This document shows positions 32,971-45,174 of a stretch of 64,000 bases of DNA, in pieces. The notes under the pieces are model-generated. The model searched no databases. It was given only the letters and a program-made list of their open reading frames with translations, and was not told the DNA's origin. The first letter of the stretch is position 1, and the number at the start of each line of letters is the position of its first letter. The translations under genes were made by a program, and so were the position numbers. The DNA comes from Poa pratensis (Eukaryota > Streptophyta > Magnoliopsida > Poales > Poaceae), in NCBI GenBank assembly GCA_947311845.1, contig CAMZMU010000081.1:7167709-7231708 (forward strand), written 5' to 3'.

Positions 32971-33509
32971 TTAGCCCCTGGGAGGGTTCGAGTTCTTCAG
33001 GCGCCGTCTTCTTTGTCGGCAACGTCCGCCTTGTCTTGTAAGCGTCTGAAGAGCTTGAAGCATTCCATAGTTGAAAGTAAGCGGCGGTCCGCCTAAAGTA
33101 GTCGGACAACTTGCCGCCATCATGGGAAAGACGGCCTGACCATTGTCAGGAATCTTCCTGGCACCAGTCTTGTCAATTGACTGGCCGTCAAATGTTGACG
33201 GATGACGCCATGCAGTCCACGACAGTTTGGACTTGGGCATGCGTCATGATGGTTTCTCCACTACGCACAGAAATCGGAGCGAGGCCGCAGACGCCGTTGC
33301 CACGACGTGCAAATCGTGGGCACGTGGCGGAAATCTCGCGTCCCCCTAATTTTAGGCACGGATCTTGGCGCGTGGGGATAAATACCCCAAAGGGCACATC
33401 GATGCACTTCTTCCTCATTCGCACACCCACCGTGGCCTCCTCACCTTCCCGAGCTCAACTCCTCCTCGAACTCAACTCCGGCGAGCACGAGCAGCGCCCT
33501 CTCCCCCAA

Positions 33510-36500
33510 ATGGCGAGCACTCAGCAGGATGCGGCGGCGACGGCGGCACTGGCTGCGGCTTCAACGACCCCCGCCGGATCTGGATCTATCCCAGCGGCGG
33601 CGGCCCGCAGGTGCATCGATTACCTCCCCGCGGCCACCGTGGCCACGGGCGGGGTTTCTACTTCTTCCCCAGCTCCGACGACGCCTGCGACCGCCGCTCC
33701 AACTTTCCCCTCCCATCCCTCGCGGCTACCAGCTCAGAGGCCGCGGCGGAATCTGCCGCCGACGAGGATGACGACGTCGAGGAAGAGGAAGAGGCTGGAG
33801 ACCTGGGTTCCAGGTACTGGCTGCCGTCAGTTATGACGTCAGCATATCTGAAGGAACTGGAGGAAGGCGGATACATTCCGCCAAAGACGGAATGCTCCTG
33901 GAGGGTTCCAGGCGACGAGGCGGTGCCTGACCCCCAAGACGGCGAGCGTGTCATGTTGGCTTCGCATAGCCTTCGCGGTATGTCTCTGCCGCTTTCCGCC
34001 TTCTTCTTGGCGGTGCTTAGTTTTTATGGGCTGCAGCCACACAACATAGCGCCCAACAGTATTCTAGTGCTAGCCGGCTTCCAGGCTTTGTGCGAAGGGT
34101 ACTTAGGCATAGCTGCGTCCATAGAGCTGTTTAAGTACTGCTTCCTGTGCCGCCGGCAAACCATACCAGGCGGCCACCTAGCAACCTGCGGTAGTGTTAC
34201 GTTCAACTGCCGCCAACCCGACTGGTACCCAAAAATACCATACATCGAGTCGGTGAAGCACTGGACCAGCACTTTCTTTTACTGCAAGGACATCCCGACA
34301 CCTGGCAGCACGCAAGGGATGCCAGCCTTCGTCAACGGTCCGCCAACCCACAAGGCTTGCTGGACAGCAAAAGTGCCGCTCAGCAGCTTGCCGAAGAACT
34401 TCGAGTTGCCGTTAGGCGGATCGAGTTCTTGACGAAGACGATGTTGGCTCCACGACTTGACGGAGTTGACACCGTCATTTGCTGGGTGTCGAGGAAGATT
34501 ATGCCTCTCCGCCATCGCCCACTGAAGATGTGCGAGTACAAGGCGGACGACGCCGGCAACAGCACCCTTGATCAGGATGCCTTGGAGTACCGGCTTAGAG
34601 AGCTTATCAAGCCTCTGTCGGTGAAGGCGGCTGAAGGCGTCGCCATGTTCACTCATAACAACCCAGCCCCAGCGGTAAGTGAAAGCTACTTTGTTATTTC
34701 ACTAACATCCTTGCCCACTAGGTACTGAATTAATATTGTCTTGCTTCCTTTTCAGCTACAAACCTTGGGAGAGGACGAGCTGGCCCCAAACTGGTATGAT
34801 ACAGGTGCCAGCAAGTCGAAGAAGCGCAAGCTGAGCTCCTCCACCAAGGATTTGGAGAAGAGGAAGAAGGCGGCCACCTCTGCCGACGCAGAGGATGAGA
34901 CCGTGGGGAACGTTCCCTTGAAACGGTTAGCAAACTTTGGCTTCCCTGACTTGGATATTTTAATATGTTTGTGCTGACAAACTTGCATGTTTCTGCTTAC
35001 AGAGGCAAGCCTACCATGCCCAAACTCCGCTCCAACTTGAAGATTGCTGCCGGCAGGGGCAAGCCACCACGTTCTTCTCCAGCTGCTGCGCCGACAACGC
35101 CCACAGTTGGCGTTCCCGTGGTTGTGTGCCAGGGAACGTACACAGCTGCCGGTACCGCAGAGGCGGCTACAGAGAAGATGGCGGGCAAGAAATCAGTTGC
35201 CGGCATAACTTTTTCCAAGACGGCTGAAGCTTCGGCTAGTGATGCCGCTCGATTTATCGCCATGAAGCAGGAGATGGATGACCAGATGGCGGCCGAACAA
35301 GGCGGATCGTCCACTCATCCTGGCTCCCAACCTGGCAAAGGGTTGCAAGACCCCCGGCAAACACTGAAGACCATGCGTGACGGTACCCGCAACTGGTACG
35401 CACACATGGACGAACTCCACGACACCCTGCACGGACAACTTGAGGTAAAATAGCCTATGGTCCCAGCCCCCGAGCACTTTGGCGGCTGAAAAATTTAGCC
35501 GGCAAAGTGGTCTCGTTGACTAAATAGCGCTAACCATAATGTTGCTTTCGTGCATGCAGGCCGTTCTTGCTTCCAATCTTGAGCTATTTCGTGCTCAAGA
35601 GATGAAGAAGAAGGAATGCGAGGAACTGCAGCAGGACGTGGAGTTGAAGAACGCCCAAATTGCGAGTTTGGAAGAAGCTCGCAAGAAGGATGAAGGTGAC
35701 AAAGCTTTCTTTGCCTTCTTTTCGTCCGACTTCTTTTCCTTTTCCGACAAGTATTTTAGTCGTCTTTTCTTTTTATTTGTAGAATTATTAAACACTGCGC
35801 AAGATATTCTCAAGAACTCCACTGACATGCAAGCTTTGATGAACGAAGCTGCAGATCTTGCCGGGCTGGTGACCAAGCTGAAGGCGGATCACGCCAAGGA
35901 GCTGGATGATCGTGCGTTGGCTCATGCTGCCGAAGTTAGCAAGTTGACTGGACAACTTGAGGCCATGAGCAACAACCTTGACCAGGTGAACAAGAACGCC
36001 AAGGAGCAGCAGGACCAACTGTCAAAGGCGGTCCAGCTAGCCCAAGAAACGCTTGAGAACCATCTGGATGAGGTCAACGCCATCCACGACCATGTCTTGG
36101 GTATGCCTCCAGTCCTTCATTTTTGTCACCTTGCTTTCTTGATACTTGAAGCTGCAGTGTGTAACTTTGTGTTTGTGCAGTGCCGGCTAGCTTGGGAGAT
36201 GACCTGGCCACAACGCCGCGCCTTGCTCGGATCTTGAAAATTGGCGAAATCGTCAACCAGATTGTCGGCGCCGGCAAATCATTTGCCGCCAAGTTCTACC
36301 CTGGGGAAGACGGCGATCCCGTCATCTTCGATGCTCTGCCGGAGTTGCTGGAGAAGGCGACAGCTGAACACGACAACACACTACGCTCAGCAGCACGAGG
36401 CGGTGCCAAGTTGGCATTGGCGATGACGGCGGCGTGGTACCCGGAGGCTGATATTCATCAAGTCACCGAGTACTTCCCCACCGAAGACGAAAACAGCCAA

Positions 36501-36773
36501 GCCATCGTGATGCAGGACGTGCTGCGGTCTGTTCGCGGCTATGCGACCCGGGTTGCCAACATGGTTGACATCCGCAAGTTCTACAAGGAACACCCGGACC
36601 CGCATGTTGCCGTTGCTGATCCCTCCTTGGCAGATCCTGAAGCTTCCCGCGGCGAAGAAGGCGAAGCCGGAACCGACAAGCGCAGCCCCAAGGATGGCGG
36701 AGCCAGCCCCAAGAATGCCGGCGTTAGCCCCCAGGATCTCTCCACCAGCTCTACGAAGGCGGCAATCCCTTAG
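33510..36773 (+). CDS. Six-exon antisense gene of the Tat element (gypsy-type transposon ORF, PF04195-like)
   Basis: Encoded opposite to gag-pol. Introns with GT-AG ends sit at 34675-34755, 34926-35002, 35445-35559, 35696-35782 and 36101-36180, and all five joins keep the frame. The N-terminus is Ala/Ser/Pro-rich. The core (GGYIPPKTECSWRVPGDE, FFLAVLSFYGLQPHNIAPNS, then a Cys-containing segment) matches the 'putative gypsy type transposon' domain. Exons 4-5 are coiled-coil (heptads of KNAQIASLEEARKK and TGQLEAMSNNLDQV). The stop is at 36771-36773, tail-to-tail with pol. The ATG at 33510 was chosen as first in a plausible N-terminus. Frame changes near 33670 and 34410 break exon 1 as read. Such ORFs are known in Tat elements but their function is not established. 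The promoter may lie in or next to the 3' LTR. Confidence 0.8.
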
Positions 36774-37310
36774 ACTTCCTCCTGCAAAGGCAGCACAAAA
36801 CACTGCGTTAATCTGTTAACGCATAAAACTTTATTTTGGGTTGTAAATATTTATGGGCCAACTTTTATGCTACACTTGGCGGTAGGCTTACTTAAGTGGC
36901 CCGCCTTAATATGTATCTCGCCTGCATGTTTAGCTTTTTCATATGTTGGCGGAACCTCATCTTAGTTACTTTAGCTGAGCCAACCAGGTGCAATACCAAC
37001 TAATTTAGACTCAGAGACCAAAGCCAGCATGTTGGTGCCAACGACATACTACTAGGCGACCCACATACAAACAGACAGATAAGCATATTAGGCGGTGCAA
37101 AGATTGTTTGCGTTTTTAGCCGGCAGACGGCAAATGTCAAAAAAGTTTGGACCTTAGCACGGAGCAAAACTTATTTTATTTGGTAACTTTTATGACAACA
37201 GATATATGATTGCGAGAAAAGACAAAAGATGGCATGATCCCAAAACTGAATGAGCAAACCACAGACTTTTATTTCATAATCATATAGTACTTATTACAAT
37301 GTGGAAATTG
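36774..37310. other. Convergent 3' region between antisense gene and pol
   Basis: Holds the 3' ends of two oppositely directed transcripts. ATAAAACTTTATTTTGGG just past the antisense stop could serve polyadenylation. No further frame. Confidence 0.5.
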
Positions 37311-40300
37311 CTAAGTGTAAAAAGGACGTAGCTGCTCAATGTTCCAGGGTCGCTTGGTTTCTTCGTACTTGTCGTCAACCTTCCTTTTGCGCTTGCGACC
37401 TCGCTTCTTCTTGTATCCGTCACGTGCATCGACCAAGTAATAAGAACCATTGAGCAACACCTTACTGACCACAAAAGGTCCTTCCCAAGGCGGGGATAAC
37501 TTATGCAAGCCCTTTCTATCTTGGATTAGGCGGAGAACCAGGTCACCCACTCTAAAACTTCTTTGCCTCACCCTTCTGCTGTGATAACGCCTCAAACTTT
37601 GCTGATAGATGGCGGATCGCGCAAGGGCAACATCTCGTTCTTCATCAAGTAGGTCAAGGCCATCCTGTCTTGCATCTTCTGCGTCCTCCTGGACGTAGGC
37701 TTGGATTCTGGGAGAATCGTACATCATGTCGGTTGGCAACACTGCTTCTGCGCCATAGACTAAGAAGAAAGGAGTAAACTTGGTTGATCTGTTTGGAGTT
37801 GTGCGTAAACTCCAAAGGACAGACTGCAATTCATCCACCCAAGCCCCAGCCGCTCTGTGCAATGGTACTTCGAGACGTGGTTTGATTCCTTGTAGGACTA
37901 AACCATTTGTACGCTCTACTTGACCGTTTGCTTGCGGATGCGCGACGGAGGCTAGATCTAGGCGGATACCATGCTTATAACAGTATTCCTCGACTTCGCC
38001 TTGCGACAAGTTAGTGCCATTGTCGGTGATAATGCTATGAGGCACCCCGAACCGAGAGATTATTCCCCACAGAAAGTTTGCGGCTGTGGCGCCGTCTAGC
38101 TTTTTGATAGGCTTAGCTTCAACCCATTTGGTAAACTTGTCTACAGCCACAAGTAAATGTGTGTAGCCACCAGGCGCCGTTTTAAACGGACCAACCATGT
38201 CCAAGCCCCAGACTGCGAAAGGCCACGTGATGGGTATTGTTTTAAGCTCTTGAGCCGGCATATGTGATTGTCTGGCATAAAGTTGGCAGCCCCTGCACCT
38301 TTTAACAATGTCTTCTGCATCTTGCTTGGCTGTCAACCAATAGAAACCTTGTCGGAAGGCTTTTGAAACAAGGGCGCGTGAAGAAGCATGATGTCCACAT
38401 ACGCCGGCATGTATCTCATCCAACAATTCTCTGCCTTCTTCGGGCGAAATGCAGCGTTGGTAAACACCAGTGGTGCTACGCTTGTACAATTCACCTTTGA
38501 TTATTGTAAATGCCTTGGCTCTTCTTATTATTTGCCTTTTCAAAACCTCATCATCCGGTAACTCCTGATTGATCAGGAAGTCCAAATATGGCGTCGTCCA
38601 ATCCGGCTTTACCAAGTAGACGGCATAGCTAGCACTATCAACTGGTTCTGCCGACTCTGGGTCAAGGAGGTCTGCTCCTTTAATTGACGGCTTGTGTAGG
38701 TGTTCCAGGAAAACATCTTTTGGTACCTTTTTGCGTTCAGACCCCATTCTGGCAAGTGTATCTGCCGCCTCATTTTGAGTTCTTGGGATATGGCGGACCT
38801 CGTAGCCTAGAAAACACTTGGCGAATTCGTCAACGGTAGCTCGATATGCCGCCATTGTTTCGCTCTTTGTGTCCCAAGTACCACGTATCTGTTGCGCCAC
38901 CAAATCTGAATCTCCGTAGCAGAGGACACGTTGGACGCCAAGTTCCTTGGCAATGTGTAAACCATGAAGGAGAGCTTCGTACTCAGCAACATTATTAGTT
39001 GCCTTGAAGTGTATTTGTAACACATAACTAAGCTTGTCTCCTTGAGGGTTTCTTAAAACAATGCCAGCCCCCGAGCCCTGGAGCATTTTTGATCCATCAA
39101 AGTGCATGATCCAGTATGCATCTTCAGGGAGAGGTACTTCGTCCATGGCCTCCGTCCAATCAGCTACGAAATCTGCTAAGGCTTGAGACTTAATGGCCGT
39201 TCTGGGCTTATACGAGATGTCGAAGGCGGCAAGTTCAATGCCCCATTTGGCAACGCGGCCTGTTGCATCTGTATTATTGATGATATCCCCCAGAGGTGCC
39301 TTGCTCACCACGGTTATTGAATGTTCCTGGAAGTAGTGCCTTAACTTCCTGGCGGCGTAAAAAACACCGTAGACCAATTTCTGGTAATGCGGATAACGCT
39401 GTTTTGAGGCGGAAAATACTTCACTGATGAAGTAAACCGGACGTTGTTCCGGCAAGTCTGAAATTTCCGTCTTGCGTTCCACAACCAGTACCACACTAAC
39501 AACTAAGTTAGTTGCGGCAATATAGAGCAGCATTGGTTCCTGCGAACGAGGAGCTGCCAAAATTGGAGCAGACGTTAACGCGTCCTTGAGTTGCTGCAAG
39601 GCGGCGTCTGCTTCGTCTGTCCACTCGAAGTTGTCGGATTTCTTCAGAAGCCGGTAGAGAGGCAGCGCCTTCTCACCAAGACGGCTAATGAAACGACTGA
39701 CGGCAGCCGCCGATCCGGCAAGTCGCTGCACGTCCTTCAGGTCCTTGGGCCTGGATATGTTGAGGATCGCTTTGATTTTTTCTGGATTCACCTCTATCCC
39801 TCGTTCGGAAACGATAAAGCCAAGCAATTTGCCGGCAGGAACCCCGAAGACGCATTTTTTCGGGTTGAGTTTCATCCTGTATACCCGGAGGCTATCAAAG
39901 GTTTCTCTCAAATCATCAAGCAAATCTGCCTTCTTTCTTGACATGACGGCAATGTCGTCAACATAGACGTGAACATTGCGGCCAATTTGCTCGTGAAGGC
40001 ATCTTTGCATACACCGCTGATACGTTGCGCCGGCATTTTTTAGACCGAAGGGCATCGTGATGTAGCAGAAGGTCCCATAGGGTGTAGTGAACGCTGTTTT
40101 GATTTGGTCGGATTCTCGCATTTTGATTTGGTGGTACCCGGAGTACGCATCCAAAAAGCACAGCAGCTCGGAGCCGGCTGTGGAGTCTATGACCTGATCT
40201 ATACGAGGCAAAGCAAAGTGGTCCTTAGGACAGCACTTGTTCAAACCGGTATAATCAATGCACATTCTCATTTCCTTATTAGGTTTTGGAACCATTACAG

Positions 40301-41175
40301 GATTTGCCAACCAATCAGTGTGTACTACCTCCCTAATGAACTTGGCTTCTTGCAACTTGATGATCTCCTTGCCTATTGCTGTCCGCTTCTTCTCACCGTA
40401 GCGTCTTATTCCTTGCTTCACTGGTTTGGCTCCTTCGTAGACGTTAAGAGAATGCTCGGCAAGTTCCCTCGGGACACCTGGCATGTCGGCTGACGACCAT
40501 GCAAAGATGTCCTGATTCTCACGGAGGAACCTGACGAGCGCGCTTTCCTATTTGTCGTCCAAGCCAGCCCCTATGGTGACTTGCTTGGAGCTGTCACCTG
40601 GGACCAGATCCGCCTTCTTTGTGTCTTCGGACGCCTTGAAAGTGTTCTTTTGCTCAGCGGTCTTTACATGCTCCGGCAACTGTGATGTATCGAGCTCTTT
40701 CTTCAACATGGCTAACTCCTCTGCGTGGAGGACTGCCTCAGCGAAGGCGGCATTGCCACGCTCACACTCCTTTGCTTTCTTGAAGTTGCCACTGATGGTA
40801 ATTGTACCATTGGGTCCCGGCATCTTCAGCTTGCTGTATATGTAACACGGGCGAGCCATGAATTTGGCGAAAGCTGGCCGTCCAAAAATGGCGTGGTAGG
40901 CACTTTTGAAGGGGACTACTTCGAACCTGAGATACTCCGAGCGGTAGTTTGTCTCAGGCCCAAAAGTAACCTCCAATCTGATGCTTCCCATTGACTTGCC
41001 TTGCTTTCCCGGAATAATGCCATGAAACTTGACTTTGCTATAGTCAAGCTGGCTTTCCGACAAGTTCATGCGCTTCAGAGTGTCCGCGTAGATGATGTTG
41101 AGGCTACTGCCGCCATCCATCAACACCTTGGTGAGCCTGAAGTTATCGACAATAGGGTCGACGACAAGGCGTATT
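37311..41175 (-). CDS. Protease-reverse transcriptase-RNase H-RNase H-integrase polyprotein (Tat lineage)
   Basis: One frame, interrupted only by TAG at 40548-40550. Protease: LMDGGSSLN at about 41120. Then, counting from the ATG at 40484: RT with CFLDAYSGYHQI (~109-120), MPFGLKNAGATYQR and catalytic YVDD (174-177); first RNase H (~310-440), in which the usual first acidic residue is replaced (LYIAATNLVV); second, archaeal-type RNase H with MHFDGS (D463), AEYEALLHG (E501), GDSDLV (D525) and AADTLAR (D575); integrase with HH-CC (~692-733) and D762, D821, E857 (GLDMVG, TDNGTN, GQVERTN); then a GPF-type C-terminus (PPWEGPFVV). No chromodomain; stop at 37311. It replicates the element RNA into DNA and inserts it. 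Confidence 0.92.
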
Positions 41176-43990
41176 TGCCGGGGTGAGGAACGTGATCTGG
41201 ATGATCATCTCTATCCCAGGTTATTGGCTCCTCTGACCAGTCTAGATACTGGGGAACGTCTGGTACTGTGGCGTTTAGCTCGCGCATCTCCGCCTTTTCT
41301 TCTTTTGCCGAAGGAGTGCCCAGGAAGCACACCAATTGGCCATGTACCTTGGGATATTTCCTTTCTTTACGCATCAGCTTGGGTTCCTCATCCTCTGACA
41401 TGGACATAGCCCCATCATCGTCTTCCTTCTTTGTCTTCTCAGCCTTTTTGCTCTTTTTTGATTTCCAGCCAACCTCGGGGTCTTTCTTGAAGTCCTCCAT
41501 GAACCGGCATTCCCCTAATGTGTGGTTGACTTTGCCTAAGGACGCGTGGATTGGGCAAGGCAAGGCTTTCGCCTGATCATACGTCAGGCGCTGCTTGCTG
41601 GAGCCGCCATCTTTACCCTTTCCTTTCCACTTGCGGTTGCTGCCTTTGCCTTCGAAGGCGGCGGCGACCTCGTTTGATGGTCCGGCTTTGTCATCCTGGG
41701 GAGCCTTGCGTTTGTGACTTGCTCGCCTGTTTGGCGCCATATCATGTGCGCCATCTCCATCGCGTGCATCGTCATCCGCCTGTGCGTACATGGCTGCTAC
41801 TTCGAGCATGACTCCGAGATCCTTGACTTGCATGCGTACGAGCTTATGTCTGAGACTTGAGCCCTTCAGGAGGCCCGTGGTGAAGGCATGGATTGCTTGA
41901 TTGTCGTCTACGTTCTCGCAGCTTGCCTTTGTTTGAATCCACCTTGCCAAGAAGCTTGTAGCTGTTTCATCTGGCTTTTGCACGCAACGAACCAAATCTG
42001 TGTATGTATTGGGTCGCTTGTACGTGCCTTGGAAGTGCTGCGTGAACACCTTTTCCATGTCATGCCAGCTATGAATGCTTTTCTCCGGCAAGTTTTCGAT
42101 CCAGCTTCGGGCTGTCCCCTCCAACATGAGGGGAAGGAAGCGTGCGCGACGAGGCCATTGCCTCCAGCAATTTCAACTGCCAGCGCGTAGTCCGACAACC
42201 ATGAGTTTGGCTTGTCCGCTCCATTGTACCTTTGATGAGTTTTTGACACTGACGTCATGTCTCTGGGTACTTGAACGTTGCGGATGGCTGGGCCAAAGCA
42301 CTCAGGTCCTAGATAGGCATCTTGCTTTCCAGCCTTGATGTCATTGAGACGATGTCTCGCGTCTTGCGGACTGAGCTGTTTGCCAGATCTATCAGCATGT
42401 GGCTCGTCCTGCGCTGCCCGGCTGTGCCTAGGCTCATTGTTGTGTCCCCGGCTTCCGCCTTCGTGCCTGGGCACTGGTGGTGGGGACTGTGTGCGGTCCC
42501 TGCTTCTTCTTGGCGGCGGGGCATCGTCGCGGTTGCCGCCACCCTTGGCGGCTGCTTGCTGCCCCTGCTTCCGCCTTCATCCCGCCTAGGCGGAGGAGGT
42601 GAGGCCTTGCGCCTGTTGCCGGTCCTGGATGCCTCATCACGCTGCCTTTTTGGAGGTGGTGATTTGCGTGGGTCTTTCTCCTTGTCCTTCCCTTTTCCGT
42701 GGCTACTGGAACCGGACGGATCTTCGGGTTGCCACCGGCCGCAGCTTTGCAAGCGTTGGATTTTGATTCCAACTTTCCTCCCCTTGCGTCCGCCATGTCG
42801 GCGCGAGAATCAGCACGGGCCTGCTGCTCTAGAGCTTTGCGAGCAAGGATCGATGCGTAGTAGATCTTCTCGTCCTTGTCATAGTCATCATTGTTGAGGA
42901 TGTCCAAGGCGGCCGCAGTGTTGAGGACAGGTGTTGCGAGGATGACGTCCCCGTTTTGTCCTTACGCTGCGGCGCTGTAGCCCACTCGAAACCAAGCTTT
43001 TGGGCAGGGGATTTGAAGGTGTCATGATCCCTGCCTTTCCTACCTCTCTTCTCCGCCACTTGTCCTGCCGGCTTGGGCAATGGGGTGGTGGTGAAAAGAT
43101 TACGCTTGGGGTCGCACTTGGCAGTTATCTTGGCGTTTTCCTCCTTGGCTTCGTCGAGGAGGCTCTGGACCTCTGCTTGCTTGCTTTTGAGGTACTCAGT
43201 TTGCTCCACCAAGGTGTTCCGAAGTTTCTCCAAATCAGCCGGATTGGTTTTGTCGTTTACCGGCGTGTGAAGAACTTCCGCCAGAGCCGCCATGCTTCCT
43301 ATCTTGCTGGGCTCGCCCTTCTCCAGAATTTTCTTCTTTGGAGCCCCAGGAGGCTCTGGAAACTGTGGATCGGTTGCCGGGGTCCCCAGGTTGGCGGCGT
43401 CAGTTGCCGCCTTCTCTGAAGCTGCGCCGGTGACATCCGCCACAAAGATCTGCTGCATGTTGACGGAAGAGCCCGTAGCCGCCTCAGATGGCGGAGGATC
43501 AGGTGTAATAAAACACTTCTTGACCCGTTGCTCAAACATGCTGGCAGAATCTTCTTCGGAATCAGAGTCTACGTTGACGTGAACGGTAGATCTGGATCCG
43601 GCATCCGACATCACATCATCCTGGAGTGCAGGAAGAATAGATTCGGGATCTTGACTGTTGGGCTGGGAGTCTGATCCCAGTCCCGTCATGCCGACAAAGT
43701 GTAGATCTGAATCTGCGGACTCCTCAGAGGAGGCAAACTCAGATCCGTCTTGATTGTAGGGCGGGTGGGATGGCGAATAAATTCGCGGCAACCCATACGC
43801 CTCAGAAGTGTAGCCGATGAACACATCGACGCCGCCAAACGGCACAACTCCGCATCCGACAATGTAGTCGTCTGCGGGGATGTAGGACTCGTCGCAGCTG
43901 ATGTAGTGATTGTCGCCGTAGCGAACAGCGCGGCCGACGGCGATTGTTTCGCCGATGCCGCCAAGAGTTCCCGCCTGGAACGTGACGCCT
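41176..43990 (-). pseudogene. Gag of the Tat-type element, multiply frameshifted
   Basis: Gag is spread over several frames. An acidic N-terminal region (43990-42960) comes first, then an ILNNDDYDKDEKIYYASILA segment, an Arg/Lys-rich stretch, and the capsid core with LEGTARSWIENLPEKSIHSW, FTQHFQGTYKRP and TSFLARW. Last is a Cys/His segment (CPIHASLGKVNHTLGEC at ~41530) with a lysine-rich tail. Gag packages the RNA into virus-like particles. Frame changes lie near 42960, 42750, 42480, 42130 and 41180. Given near-identical LTRs these lesions are either very recent, were inherited from a defective source copy, or are sequencing errors. Confidence 0.75.
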
Positions 43991-44000
43991 GACGCCTTAG

Positions 44001-44018
44001 GCCCCACGGTGGGCGCCA
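44001..44018 (-). other. Primer-binding site of the Tat-type element
   Basis: Two bases inside the 5' LTR, the minus strand reads TGGCGCCCACCGTGGGGC, a tRNA-3'-end complement of the type used by Tat-lineage elements. The matching tRNA was not determined. Confidence 0.75.
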
Positions 44019-44020
44019 AC

Positions 44021-44549
44021 TGTCGTCGTATCGGCATCTTGGATAGGAGACGGGGTCCTGCTAGCCGAGGGTGAACGTAGGGCAAGAAGGTGGACGTCGT
44101 CAAGGTCGGGATTGTACACGGCGGTTTACCCAGCTTCAGGCACCACGGCGGTGGCGGTGCCCTACGTGCTGCTATAACTCACTATAAGGCAATATCGCCG
44201 TGAACAGGTTACAATGAGTTGGTTGTGTATGAGTTGATCTATGAGTTGCCCTAAAGGCGTCCCGAGGTCCAGCTTATATAGGCGGCTGGACCTAGGGTTA
44301 CAAGGTGAATACGTATCCAGCAAGTATACGGAGTCCTAAACCTAGCCGGCAAGTATGCCGCCTTCCGTCTTGGTCTTGGTGGCTTCATGGGCTTCAGTCT
44401 TGGGCCTCCTCCTTGCCGGCATCCGCCTTCCTTGGTCGTCAGCTATCTGGGCCGCCCGGTAGGCAAAGCCTTCACCACCACTGCGGGCCACCCTGGACTA
44501 GCCGGATTGATCCATGCTGGTGATACCCCTAGTAGGTATATCCCCAACA
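44021..44549 (-). repeat. 5' LTR of the Tat-type element
   Basis: 529 bp, same ends as the 3' LTR, TATATAAG at about 44272-44281. Followed at 44550-44554 by the GCGAG target duplication. Confidence 0.95.
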
Positions 44550-44554
44550 GCGAG

Positions 44555-44955
44555 GGCGCGCCCCTCGAGCGCTGACTCAATTGTTGTGCCGAGACCTATG
44601 CAGCTAGGTTTTTCATGTCGACGGGCCAGTGGAAATGTTAACTAGGAAATCTTCTTACAAAGCATGTCATAAAGAATGACATGCAAGAGGACAGTGAGAA
44701 TCCAACCAACTCAAAATCGAGCAACAGAATTTGAGAAGCCACATCTAAAACTAGGCATATGAGGCTACCTAGCAGTTAGGGGTTGGCATATAAACTGAGA
44801 ACCAAAAACCAGAGCTGTTTTAACCGACACCGAAGCTGAATTAACCGAAACTGATAAATACGGTTTCTAATTTGGTTCGCAGTGCTGAAAACCGAATTTG
44901 CTTAGGCGCTTTCGCCTCGGTTGACCGAATGACCGAAGGAGTTAATACACATGTA
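44555..44955. other. Host spacer with a 9-bp hairpin
   Basis: No gene. At 44662-44684 GCATGTCAT and ATGACATGC form an exact inverted repeat around AAAGA. Around 44820-44930 the words AACCGA and ACCGAA recur in a short degenerate repeat. Confidence 0.5.
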
Positions 44956-45107
44956 CTCCCACTGTTCCTAAATGTAAGATGTTTTAACTTTTTCACATTT
45001 ACATGTATTTATATGTATCTAGACATGTTTTAATGTCTTTGTTCATTCATTTTATTCCACACAACATGTGAAACAGCTAAAACATTTTATATTAAGGAAT
45101 GGAGTGA
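44956..45107. mobile_element. Degenerate Stowaway-like MITE
   Basis: Begins CTCCCACTGTTCCTAAA after TA and ends with the imperfect complement TTAAGGAATGGAGTGA before TA. Inner parts (GATGTTTTA and TAAAACATTTTA) also mirror. Terminal mismatches indicate age. Confidence 0.65.
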
Positions 45108-45174
45108 TACTACATATTATAAACAGCTCAGCCCAACAACTCACTTACTAAGTCCCATGAAGTTGCTAACCTTC

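Larger units (their letters stand above)
32443..44549 (-). mobile_element. Complete Ty3/Gypsy retrotransposon, Tat lineage (dual RNase H)
   Basis: This 12.1-kb element lies on the minus strand with LTRs at 44021-44549 (5') and 32443-32970 (3'). GCGAG is duplicated on both sides (32438-32442, 44550-44554). In transcription order it has PBS, gag, protease, RT, RNase H, a second RNase H and integrase. After pol comes a gene on the opposite strand, then the 3' LTR. The second RNase H and the antisense gene are the known marks of the Tat lineage (Grande, RIRE2 and relatives). The two LTRs are almost identical, so insertion was recent. Gag is frameshifted and the protease/RT frame has one stop, so this copy is probably not autonomous as read. 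Confidence 0.93.

Noticed and set aside
33111..33836. 241-residue plus-strand frame overlapping the start of the antisense gene
   Set aside because: Only the part after 33510 fits the antisense protein's N-terminus; the upstream part is an accidental extension toward the LTR.
44001..44018. tRNA gene
   Set aside because: The tRNA-like word is only the 18-nt primer-binding site; no cloverleaf or A/B boxes around it. The same holds for 54047-54065 and 60583-60600.
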